Assembly (NCBI GenBank): GCA_964417935.1
Contig: CAYQKF010000157.1
Span: 1-10,972, forward strand
Length of the DNA: 10,972 bases
Origin: NIOZ-UU13 sp964417935
Lineage (GTDB): Bacteria > Planctomycetota > Phycisphaerae > Sedimentisphaerales > Anaerobacaceae
Direction: 5' to 3'
Part shown: piece by piece, positions 1 through 6,096 of the stretch
How positions within the stretch are numbered: the first letter of the stretch is position 1
Layout of the letters: the number at the start of each line of letters is the position of its first letter
Program-made: the position numbers and the translations under genes
The notes under the pieces: generated by a model
Database searches by the model: none
What the model saw: only the letters and a program-made list of their open reading frames with translations
What the model was told of the DNA's origin: nothing

Positions 1-243
1 GTTCGCCTGCGAGGTGAAAGCGGTAATGCCCACCAGGTCCGGCCGAGGCATGGCCTGATAGTCCGGCACGCCGAGGTTCTCGTCCACTATCACGATTTCC
101 CACTCCGGCGGGGTCAGGCCGGCGAGAACCATAAGGCCCAGTGGTTTCCACACGCGGTAGCGGTTCCAGCGGCTCTCCTTGACGTTGACGATGCTGACAA
201 GCTGGTTTGAGGGATTGATTAGATATAGTCGCATTCCGTTCAT
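1..243 (-). CDS. B12-binding-type radical SAM protein, N-terminal part (truncated by window edge)
   Basis: I read this reverse-strand frame directly from the bases: 81 codons, open to the window edge, so the 3' part is missing. It begins MNGMRLYLINPSNQLVSIV, continues with WNRYRVWKPLGLMVLAGLTP and IVIVDENLGVPDY, and breaks off at ITAFTSQAN. This pattern (N-P near the start, 'P.GL..LAG.TP', then 'V.I.DEN', then 'D.VGITA.T') is the N-terminal Rossmann-like cobalamin-binding domain found in front of many radical SAM enzymes. The CxxxCxxC iron-sulfur motif would lie beyond the window. An in-frame TGA directly precedes the ATG at 243. A purine-rich AAGGAG lies 3 bases before that ATG and 12 bases before the ATG at 234, so either start is possible. 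The substrate cannot be told. The gene lies downstream of, and in the same direction as, the NYN gene, with a 186-base gap. Confidence 0.75.
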   Translation of the reverse strand, partial: MNGMRLYLINPSNQLVSIVNVKESRWNRYRVWKPLGLMVLAGLTPPEWEIVIVDENLGVPDYQAMPRPDLVGITAFTSQAN

Positions 244-325
244 TCACTCCTTGCTATGAATTTGCTTTTTCTCCTGCTTTTACTGACATTATTGGGGACA
301 GTTACCATTTTCTGTGGACTGGCCC

Positions 326-345
326 CAGCCATTAATAAATGGCTG
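326..345. other. Perfect 8-bp stem hairpin in the gap between NYN gene and radical SAM gene
   Basis: CAGCCATT at 326-333 and AATGGCTG at 338-345 are exact reverse complements around a 4-base AATA loop. On the strand on which both flanking genes are read, the hairpin follows the NYN stop by about 85 bases. It is not followed by a run of T on that strand, so it is not a textbook intrinsic terminator. It could be an attenuator, an RNA-stabilising stem, or part of a dispersed repeat: the adjacent stretch at about 293-313 (TTGGGGACAGTTACC) resembles short repeats common in such genomes, which is recollection and not a search result. A 51-codon hydrophobic frame (256-411, plus strand) runs across it and is not called as a gene. 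Confidence 0.45.
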
Positions 346-429
346 TCTCTGGTTTTATATCTTCTTCTTAGATCAATAAAGTTCAAAAAACTCAGTTATC
401 GCTATAAATGAGGAGCTTCAGGTGACATT

Positions 430-1245
430 CTATTCTTCTTCGATGTCTTCGGATGATTCATCCTCGTCGGTTGCTGGGATTTCGTCGAGAGGCGGTCTCT
501 TCCTGACCTCGCATAGATCCTTCCAATGGTCATCAAGAAGAAATATTAGCTTGTTGGAAAGCTTCTCCAGTTCATTAGAAAGAGTTCGACTCCAGCTTAC
601 GATCTGGACGTCTTTCCCAACTTCACGCCGAACAAAGCGGATTGCTTCTTTGTAGTCACCATCCCCCGCGACCAAAATAATCCGGTCGAGACCCGCTGAC
701 CTAACTCCCCCGAAGATCACAAGTTCGGCTGCTAGAGCGACATCAACACCTTTTTCATATTTGAACAGAAACCTTTTGTTGCAGTTGTAGCATTCATCGG
801 GATCCAGTGTGATACCGCATTTCAGTTGCCCGTCGTGCGCTTTGAGACACTTGTAATAGGCCGAGCGCATTTTTCTCCCACATCGGATTTCCGTGAACCT
901 TAGAGGAATCCCGTGAAGCGTGAAGTTGAAGGGTGGATTCTGGATGACTTTATAGAATCCAGATTGAGCGGATTTCTTGACCATTTTTTCCCATTCTTCC
1001 TCCGTTGGGCGTTTCTTCAGACGACTCACATCTGCTGCGGGAGGAAGAGATGCAAAGAAATGCCGTGCGAATATGTCGAGACCACCATCCTGGGATTCGA
1101 GCATATCCAGAACTTTATCCCATCGGACTCGTAGGTATTGCCCTTCCCTGATTTTTCCGGTTTTGACGAGATGTCGGGAAAATGACTGCATACCTTTGAA
1201 TACATTGGAATTGTCAACGAAGAGGGCTGCTTTGTCTGTAGACAT
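430..1245 (-). CDS. NYN-domain (LabA/DUF88-like) putative ribonuclease with inserted Cys cluster
   Basis: The start is set at the ATG at 1245 (271 residues). AAGGAG lies 7 bases upstream, and the reading begins MSTDKAALFVDNSNVFKG, the usual first strand of NYN domains. The frame extends further upstream to 1332, but that part runs through the repeat-like spacer and has no ribosome site. NYN domains belong to the PIN-like superfamily of metal-dependent RNA-cleaving enzymes with a cluster of aspartates. Visible candidates are D11 (FVDNSN), D168 (KGVDVAL) and D195/D197 (GDGDY). The order strand-Asp, KGVDV, 'VAGDGDY', then 'VQIVSW' fits the family. An insert at about residues 95-165 carries C122, C133, C143, C152 and C155 (CYNC), a possible metal knuckle. 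The last 20 residues are strongly acidic. The RNA target is unknown. Relatives occur in stress, toxin-like or defence settings, but nothing here fixes a role. Confidence 0.85.
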   Translation of the reverse strand: MSTDKAALFVDNSNVFKGMQSFSRHLVKTGKIREGQYLRVRWDKVLDMLESQDGGLDIFARHFFASLPPAADVSRLKKRPTEEEWEKMVKKSAQSGFYKVIQNPPFNFTLHGIPLRFTEIRCGRKMRSAYYKCLKAHDGQLKCGITLDPDECYNCNKRFLFKYEKGVDVALAAELVIFGGVRSAGLDRIILVAGDGDYKEAIRFVRREVGKDVQIVSWSRTLSNELEKLSNKLIFLLDDHWKDLCEVRKRPPLDEIPATDEDESSEDIEEE

Positions 1246-1268
1246 ACGTTTTCTCCTTGTCTTTGCAC

Positions 1269-1318
1269 GCCTAACGAAAAGCACATCCGCGCTGCGTACG
1301 CGGCTTCCGTGTTCAGGC
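1269..1318 (-). repeat. attC-like imperfect hairpin just upstream of the NYN gene
   Basis: On the minus strand this 50-base stretch runs from GCCTGAAC to GTTAGGC, 23 bases before the NYN start. GTTAGGC fits the integron right-site consensus GTTRRRY. The left end, GCCTGAAC, has one extra base compared with RYYYAAC. The inner part pairs: CCGCG at 1287-1291 with CGCGG at 1299-1303 around a 7-base loop, plus imperfect outer pairing. The distance from GTTAGGC to the ribosome site and ATG is what a cassette gene would show. Against it, no matching site was seen downstream of the NYN gene and no integrase is present. It may instead be an ordinary dispersed palindrome. Confidence 0.35.
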
Positions 1319-1339
1319 GCTGGTTCCGACAATTTCGTA

Positions 1340-1378
1340 ACCTTCGACCCATTCGGCTACGCTCAGGGCTACGGCTAA
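1340..1378. repeat. Fragment of the 'ttcggctacgctcagggc' dispersed repeat
   Basis: The stretch CCCATTCGGCTACGCTCAGG at 1348-1367, followed by GCTACGGCT, closely resembles pieces of the palindromic element at 7162-7290 (CCATTCGCTTCGCTCAGG and TTCGGCTTCGCTCAGGGCTA). It is read as a partial or degraded copy of that family. It lies within the 425-base gap between the NYN gene and the secreted protein gene, and no gene is seen in that gap. Confidence 0.45.
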
Positions 1379-1418
1379 TTCAGGACAGGTCTCATATCTC
1401 GTGAATCAAGATGCTTAT

Positions 1419-1459
1419 GGTGTGCGGACTTCGGCGAGCTCAGCCGAGCCGTGCACACC
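1419..1459. repeat. 41-bp imperfect palindrome
   Basis: GGTGTGC at 1419-1425 pairs with GCACACC at 1453-1459 (exact), and TCGGC at 1431-1435 pairs with GCCGA at 1443-1447, around a loop containing GAGCTC. The arms in between pair imperfectly. No T run follows on either side, so a terminator is unlikely. It looks like a REP-type intergenic palindrome. Confidence 0.55.
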
Positions 1460-1562
1460 CTACCGATTTATGTACCGCTATGCTTTGTTAGAAGTATAAG
1501 TGTATTGTCGGGAAAGGCAAGAAATTTTTCGTTGCTCGTGGCCCGTGGCTCGTAGAGTGAGG

Positions 1563-1604
1563 AGTGAGCTAAAGTAAATTAAAGTGCCTAAAGTGAGCTA
1601 AAGT
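1563..1604. repeat. CTAAAGTG-type direct repeat cluster
   Basis: AGTGAGCTAAAGT occurs at 1563-1575 and again at 1591-1603, with AAAGTGCCTAAAGTG between them. The same words recur in the spacers around the dehydrogenase and glycosyltransferase genes (5939-5971, and inverted at 6055-6090), so this is a dispersed repeat family and not a local tandem. Just beyond, at about 1629-1656, is a low-complexity AT stretch of near-repeats of ATTGATTATTGA. Both lie directly downstream of the secreted protein gene. Confidence 0.6.
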
Positions 1605-1670
1605 TGGAGGGCGGAGGGCATTCCAATTGATTATTGAATATTGACTATTGATTATTTTGGGGATTGGGGA

Positions 1671-3914
1671 TTATGGCCAGAGTTGGTCATCGAGCCAGTT
1701 GTCGGCGAGGAGGGTGAAGTCCTTGAAGTCAATGCGGTTGTCGCTGTTCAAATCGGCCGGCAAGAGAAGCGGCAGGTCGAAAATGCCGGTGCCGTTGGTA
1801 GCGGCATAGGCAATCTCGGCTTCCGAGAGGGCATAGTCATAAATTCGGAAGTCGTCGATCAGGCCGTCATAGCCGCCGTACCATCCTGAGCCGATTTCGA
1901 ACGAGGTGATTGCTGATATGGGAGAGTTTGCGCCCGTGCGGCTGTCGTAAAGAACGCCGTTGAGGAAAATCTGCATTTTTCCGGAATTAACATCTTTGGT
2001 GAATGCCCAATGGTTCCAGCGGCCGGACCATTCAGTTTTATATTTGTGGTTTCCACTAAGACGGCTATCGAAAGACCAGGGCCAGCCGCAATCCCAATTA
2101 TATTTGCCTGGAGACTTCCAGCAGCCGAGGTTGATGGCTATCGTGGGGTCATAAACATTATAAACATAGTTTGAGCAGCAAAGCGTATCGGTGTGATGAA
2201 TTGAGTCTGTACCATATTGCCAGAACGTAATTGTTACTCCAGTTCTGATTCTCGCGAATAGATAGGGGGCATTAGTTATCTCCACAGAATCTTTGTAGCC
2301 ATCGAAGCTGATTGCCCGGCCATAGACGCCCGGGGCATAAGTTGGGTTTCCACGTACTTGACCATGGGCGCTGCCGGCGCTGTCGTTGGCGTTGCCGTCA
2401 AACTTGTACCAGGCGACCGGAGCTTTAGGAGGTTCTACGGGATAAATATTGTAACCTTTATCGAGCCAGTTGTATGCCAAATCCTGAAGGTCCTGGGAGT
2501 CCACGGCACAGTCGCCATTGAAATCGGCGTCCGGCCTGTTCTCTTTTAGGCATCTGGATGGATACAGCCTGATATCATCAAAGAATACCGTACCGGTACG
2601 GGTGCCGATAGGTTCGGACGGCCGGTTACGAAAACCAATAGAAATATATTCGATGTTACTCAGGTTGACGTTGAGGTTTTGCAGGTCAATTCTCCAGGGC
2701 TGCCAGGTTTCCTTGTTGAGGTCGTTGGCATCGCCGGCGTATGGCACGAGGTCATTGACGTCGCCATCACTTAGAGCAAAATACATCTGCGCATTAATAT
2801 CGTTATCCGCCTGGCCATAGAAGAACAGCTCCAACGCCTTGACGCCGGCTGACGCCCAATCTTGTGCAGGACTAAATTGGTAAGCAGCCTCGGAATAAAA
2901 ATAATTGTCATAGTAGTAGTGAAACGCCATCGACTGCCGACATTTATGAACAGGATTTAGTCCCTTTGAAAGTTCCACGTATGCCTCAGCGAATTGTTTC
3001 CACGCCTGATATATTGTAAACCTGTCGTAGGACTCAAAATTGTCCACGACAAGATAATCAGCCGTTGTAAATTTCCAGATATCGCCTGTCCAGGGGCTGT
3101 TGGCATTAGCGTCATTGACCTCATCGATTCGCCAATAGTAGCTCCTGCCTAATTCAAGACCTGTGGGATTGAAGCTGTTGGCATCTTGCGGCTGTGGCGG
3201 ATTATTAACGGGGGCTGCACTTTCGTCCACATCGGCAAGAGCGGTTCCGAAATAGACAATGTGTTTTTCTGCCGAACATCCGGGGGACCATTTTAGGACA
3301 GCATCTATGGGCACATTTTTAGCACCATCAGCAGGACCGGGATTACAAGCGGTGCAGCCGCAGTCATGATAAGTCCGCGCACGCACATTAGCTAAATCAA
3401 AGCCGGGCGAACCTCCCCTGAGGTCTAATCCGAGGACACGTATCGCAGATGGCACAAACGGCAGCGAAATGCCGGCAATGTCGAAGCCGATTTCGGTTTG
3501 TTCGTAGAAGCCGATGTCTGGAACGAAAGCGTATCCAACCAGATACTCTTGGCCGGAACCGTCCGTAATGAAAACAAGGGCCTGTTCATCAACAGCTTCC
3601 AGCTCAATGAGGAATATGTCATCGTCCGGGCCGTCGACGATTTTGCCGCGAAACTTCAGCTCGACCCAGCGGTCGGTGGGTATTGTAACGCCCGAGAGCT
3701 CTGAGGGGGGAGGGCCGATGAGCAACTGCTTCGGGATTACCGGCACCGGCCAGCGCCCGTTAATATCCATACCATACCAACAATCCTCGTCAGGATTATA
3801 TATATCGAGCAGATAATATGGATATTCAAGCGCTGTCTCCTGGGCTAAGGTTACGCCACCAAACGCGAGAATTAAATATAAACCAATTGACTTTAGTAAG
3901 CAGCCTTTTTTCAT
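1671..3914 (-). CDS. Secreted multidomain protein: FnIII-like, LamG and two separated dockerin-like repeats
   Basis: The start is the ATG at 3914 (747 residues). GGAGG stands 6 bases upstream and a signal peptide begins at once: MKKGC, a hydrophobic run, then 'VTLA' before QE at about residue 25. The frame also opens at a TTG at 3932, but that would add residues before the signal peptide. Domains in order: a beta-rich N-terminal part (25-180) without a known fold; a fibronectin-like segment (about 190-285) with 'HIVYFGT' and 'SYYWRIDEVND'; a carbohydrate-binding-like beta domain (about 290-450); one dockerin-like EF-hand (464-484, DADFNGDCAVDSQDL); a LamG/concanavalin-like domain (500-695) with 'VAWYKFDGNANDSAG', 'AISFDG', 'WNHWAFT' and 'GLIDDFRIYDYALSEAEI'; and a second dockerin-like EF-hand at the C-terminus (719-741). 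No catalytic domain is recognised. It is probably a surface or exported glycan-binding protein. Numbers refer to the ATG start. Confidence 0.85.
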   Translation of the reverse strand: MKKGCLLKSIGLYLILAFGGVTLAQETALEYPYYLLDIYNPDEDCWYGMDINGRWPVPVIPKQLLIGPPPSELSGVTIPTDRWVELKFRGKIVDGPDDDIFLIELEAVDEQALVFITDGSGQEYLVGYAFVPDIGFYEQTEIGFDIAGISLPFVPSAIRVLGLDLRGGSPGFDLANVRARTYHDCGCTACNPGPADGAKNVPIDAVLKWSPGCSAEKHIVYFGTALADVDESAAPVNNPPQPQDANSFNPTGLELGRSYYWRIDEVNDANANSPWTGDIWKFTTADYLVVDNFESYDRFTIYQAWKQFAEAYVELSKGLNPVHKCRQSMAFHYYYDNYFYSEAAYQFSPAQDWASAGVKALELFFYGQADNDINAQMYFALSDGDVNDLVPYAGDANDLNKETWQPWRIDLQNLNVNLSNIEYISIGFRNRPSEPIGTRTGTVFFDDIRLYPSRCLKENRPDADFNGDCAVDSQDLQDLAYNWLDKGYNIYPVEPPKAPVAWYKFDGNANDSAGSAHGQVRGNPTYAPGVYGRAISFDGYKDSVEITNAPYLFARIRTGVTITFWQYGTDSIHHTDTLCCSNYVYNVYDPTIAINLGCWKSPGKYNWDCGWPWSFDSRLSGNHKYKTEWSGRWNHWAFTKDVNSGKMQIFLNGVLYDSRTGANSPISAITSFEIGSGWYGGYDGLIDDFRIYDYALSEAEIAYAATNGTGIFDLPLLLPADLNSDNRIDFKDFTLLADNWLDDQLWP

Positions 3915-4304
3915 TCTTACCCTCCAGCCCAACCATAGAGCCGGCTCAGGAAATACTAACGTAGATATAAGTCAGATATCTAAAAAAATTCTATCATTTT
4001 CGTGCTCATAATGCAAGAGGAAATTACTTCTGGATTACAGTAGTAGCCTGTAACACGATAAATTCATTGTGGTTACTGGTAGGGTGGGGCTTGCCCCACC
4101 GAGATGATGCTAACAACAGCATAAACCGCAAGTGCATAGAAAATACTTGATATGTAAGAGATTGTTGGTAAACTTCCGGCGAAAGTTCGTCGTGTGTCTA
4201 TGCTTGGCTCCGAGGCCAGGCGACAATATTCCATATAGCGCAAATGCAAATATATAGTATAGAATACGAGATACGAATAAACACTATCGAAAGGGGTATC
4301 GGAA
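3915..4304. other. Divergent intergenic region between secreted protein and dehydrogenase genes
   Basis: These 390 bases separate two genes read away from each other, so promoters for both should lie here. I could not assign a convincing -35/-10 pair on either strand. TATAGT- and TATAGAAT-like words at 4253-4265 are AT-rich candidates without a good -35 partner. The region also holds the GGTGGGGC hairpin described separately. A ribosome site (AAGGGG, 4291-4296) serves the dehydrogenase gene. No coding frame of interest was seen. Confidence 0.5.
4083..4100. repeat. Perfect GC-rich hairpin GGTGGGGC-TT-GCCCCACC
   Basis: Eight bases pair exactly around a two-base loop (4083-4090 with 4093-4100). 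It lies about 200 bases upstream of the dehydrogenase start and about 170 bases upstream of the secreted protein start. No T run follows on either strand, and it is upstream of both genes, so it is not a terminator for either. It is best read as a dispersed palindromic repeat or an extruding structure. Confidence 0.6.
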
Positions 4305-5948
4305 ATGGTTGATCATTCGATAAGTCCGGCAGGTGAAAAATTTGCTATCCCTGAAGATGACCATTACGCCGCAGAGTTCAAACGTATTGAGTCGCTGGTA
4401 GAAGCGGCACGCAACGAGGACAAAGAAATCGTTGTGGTAATGGGCGTCGGCTTTGTAGGTGCGGTTATGGCGGCTATCATTGCCGATTCCGTTGATAAGA
4501 AAAGCGGCAAGCCGGGCAAGTTCGTCATCGGCTGTCAACGGCCCAGCGTCCGCAGCTACTGGAAGATTCCACTGCTTAATCGAGGCATATCACCTGTTAA
4601 GGCTGAAGACCCCGAGGTCGAGCCGATGATTGCCCGCTGTGTGCTCGAGAAAAAAACGCTCGTCGCCACCTATAACAGTGACTGCCTGAAGCTGGCTGAC
4701 TGTGTGGTTGTGGACGTCCAGTGCGACTATACAAAAAACGACCTCGGCAATATGCGAACCGGCAAGGTGGAAATGAGCGCGCTGGAAGCGACAATAAAAA
4801 CTATCGGCGGGAAAGTGCAGCCGGATTGTCTGACCTTGATTGAAACGACCGTGGCGCCGGGGACAACGGAGTTCGTTGCCTGGCCGATTATGAAAAAAGC
4901 CTTTGCTAAGCGGGGTATAGAAACAGAACCGCTGCTGGCGCATAGTTTCGAGCGTGTTATGCCCGGCAGACATTATGTTTCGTCAATCCGGGATTTCTGG
5001 CGGGTCTGCTCCGGCTGTAATGACCAGGCAAGAGAACGTGTCGAGAAGTTTCTCAGAGAAGTGCTGAACACCGAGGAATTTCCCCTGACCGTTATGGACC
5101 GTCCCATCGAGTCGGAGACGACCAAAATCGTCGAGAATTCTTTCCGTGCCACTATATTAGCGTTCCTTGACGAGTGGAGTTTGTTCGCGGAGCGCAACGG
5201 CGTGGACCTTATTAAAGTCATCAAGGCCATCAAGGTCCGGCCTACGCACGACAATATCATATTTCCAGGTCCGGGCATCGGCGGATACTGCCTGCCAAAG
5301 GATGGCGGCCTTGGCTACTGGGCATATAAGCATATCCTCGGATTCAGCGACGATATATTCAAGATAACAACGACGGCTATCGACATTAACGATACGCGCA
5401 GCCTGCACGTTGCGACACTGACGAGGGATGCCCTTCGAAATATGGGTCGGCAAGCAGCCGGTGCGACAGTACTTCTTTGCGGAGCAAGTTATCGTCAGGA
5501 TGTTGGCGACACCCGCTACAGCGGTTCAGAGATAATCGTTCGAAAGCTGACTGAGATAGGAGCGGAGATGCGGGTGCACGACCCGTATCTCGAACACTGG
5601 TATGAGCTGGAAAAGCAGGACACCTATCCGGCGCCGGGGCACTCTCTGGCAAGGTTCTTCCGCAATCAGGACCATCTGGTCGATATCCGGGTTCAGAGCG
5701 ATCTTGCGGCCGCACTCGCCGGGGCCCAGGCAATCATATTAGCTGTGCCGCATACACCTTACAAGGAACTTGACCCTGACAAAATAGTCGAATGGGCAGG
5801 TGGGCCGCTGGCAGTGATTGATTGCTTCGGCATATTAGACGATGAGAAAATCCGTCGGTATTTCGAACTCGGCTGTGAAGTAAAAGCTTTAGGCCGGGGA
5901 CATATCCAGCGAATAAAGGAAGAAGTAAGAAGAAAGGCAGTGAGCTAA
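4305..5948 (+). CDS. Nucleotide-sugar dehydrogenase (UDP-glucose/UDP-ManNAc dehydrogenase family)
   Basis: The 547-residue product belongs to the family that oxidises a UDP-sugar C6 alcohol to the acid in two NAD+-dependent steps, feeding polysaccharide synthesis in the cytoplasm. The start at 4305 has AAGGGG 8 bases upstream. The first 40 residues are an extra N-terminal extension. The Rossmann motif is GVGFVG (47-52). 'IETTVAPGTTE' (179-189) is the usual sugar-contact loop. 'ERVMPGR' (216-222) resembles the UDP-HexNAc dehydrogenase signature. K274 and N278 (KIVENSF) and 'GPGIGGYCLPKD' (322-333) give the catalytic C329 with K332 and D333. The C-terminal domain carries 'GASYRQDVGDTRYSGSEI' (393-410) and 'HDPYLE'. 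Length exceeds the usual 430 or so. The acidic residue expected after the second strand is replaced: 'FVIGCQRP' (73-80). The exact sugar cannot be assigned. The stop codon lies inside a dispersed repeat. Confidence 0.9.
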   Translation: MVDHSISPAGEKFAIPEDDHYAAEFKRIESLVEAARNEDKEIVVVMGVGFVGAVMAAIIADSVDKKSGKPGKFVIGCQRPSVRSYWKIPLLNRGISPVKAEDPEVEPMIARCVLEKKTLVATYNSDCLKLADCVVVDVQCDYTKNDLGNMRTGKVEMSALEATIKTIGGKVQPDCLTLIETTVAPGTTEFVAWPIMKKAFAKRGIETEPLLAHSFERVMPGRHYVSSIRDFWRVCSGCNDQARERVEKFLREVLNTEEFPLTVMDRPIESETTKIVENSFRATILAFLDEWSLFAERNGVDLIKVIKAIKVRPTHDNIIFPGPGIGGYCLPKDGGLGYWAYKHILGFSDDIFKITTTAIDINDTRSLHVATLTRDALRNMGRQAAGATVLLCGASYRQDVGDTRYSGSEIIVRKLTEIGAEMRVHDPYLEHWYELEKQDTYPAPGHSLARFFRNQDHLVDIRVQSDLAAALAGAQAIILAVPHTPYKELDPDKIVEWAGGPLAVIDCFGILDDEKIRRYFELGCEVKALGRGHIQRIKEEVRRKAVS

Positions 5949-6080
5949 AGTTTGAAGTGCCTAAAGTGACAGCAAAGCTGTCATTCTGAGCGAAGCGAAG
6001 AATCTCTTATTCGTTGGCCAGATCCTTCGGCTTAGCCTCAGGATGGCACTTACGTGTCACTTTAGGCACTTTAGTTCACT
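5939..6080. repeat. Nested palindromic MITE/REP-like element filling the dehydrogenase-glycosyltransferase spacer
   Basis: The outer arms are 5939-5971 and 6055-6080. The reverse complement of the right arm matches the left arm except for a 7-base insert and one substitution (AGTGA[G/A]CTAAAG, then TGCCTAAAGTGACA). Inside lies a second inverted pair: TGTCATTCTGAGCGAAGCG beginning at 5979, and its imperfect inverse ending in TCAGGATGGCA near 6048. The dehydrogenase stop codon (5946-5948) is part of the left arm, and a further partial copy (CACTTTAGGCACTT) runs to 6091, six bases before the glycosyltransferase start. No transposase is encoded. In RNA it would fold into a long stem. Confidence 0.7.
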
Positions 6081-6096
6081 TTAGGCACTTTTCAAT

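Noticed and set aside
1246..1332. N-terminal extension of the NYN frame up to 1332
   Set aside because: The extension is read through the attC-like hairpin and has no ribosome site, while the ATG at 1245 has AAGGAG at ideal distance and begins the NYN domain.
1391..1500. Possible tRNA or structured RNA around the palindromes downstream of 1391
   Set aside because: The pairings do not form a cloverleaf, and no T-loop (GTTCGA-type) or anticodon arm arrangement was found.
4083..4100. Strong GC hairpin as an intrinsic terminator
   Set aside because: It lies upstream of both flanking genes, which are divergent, and is not followed by a T run.
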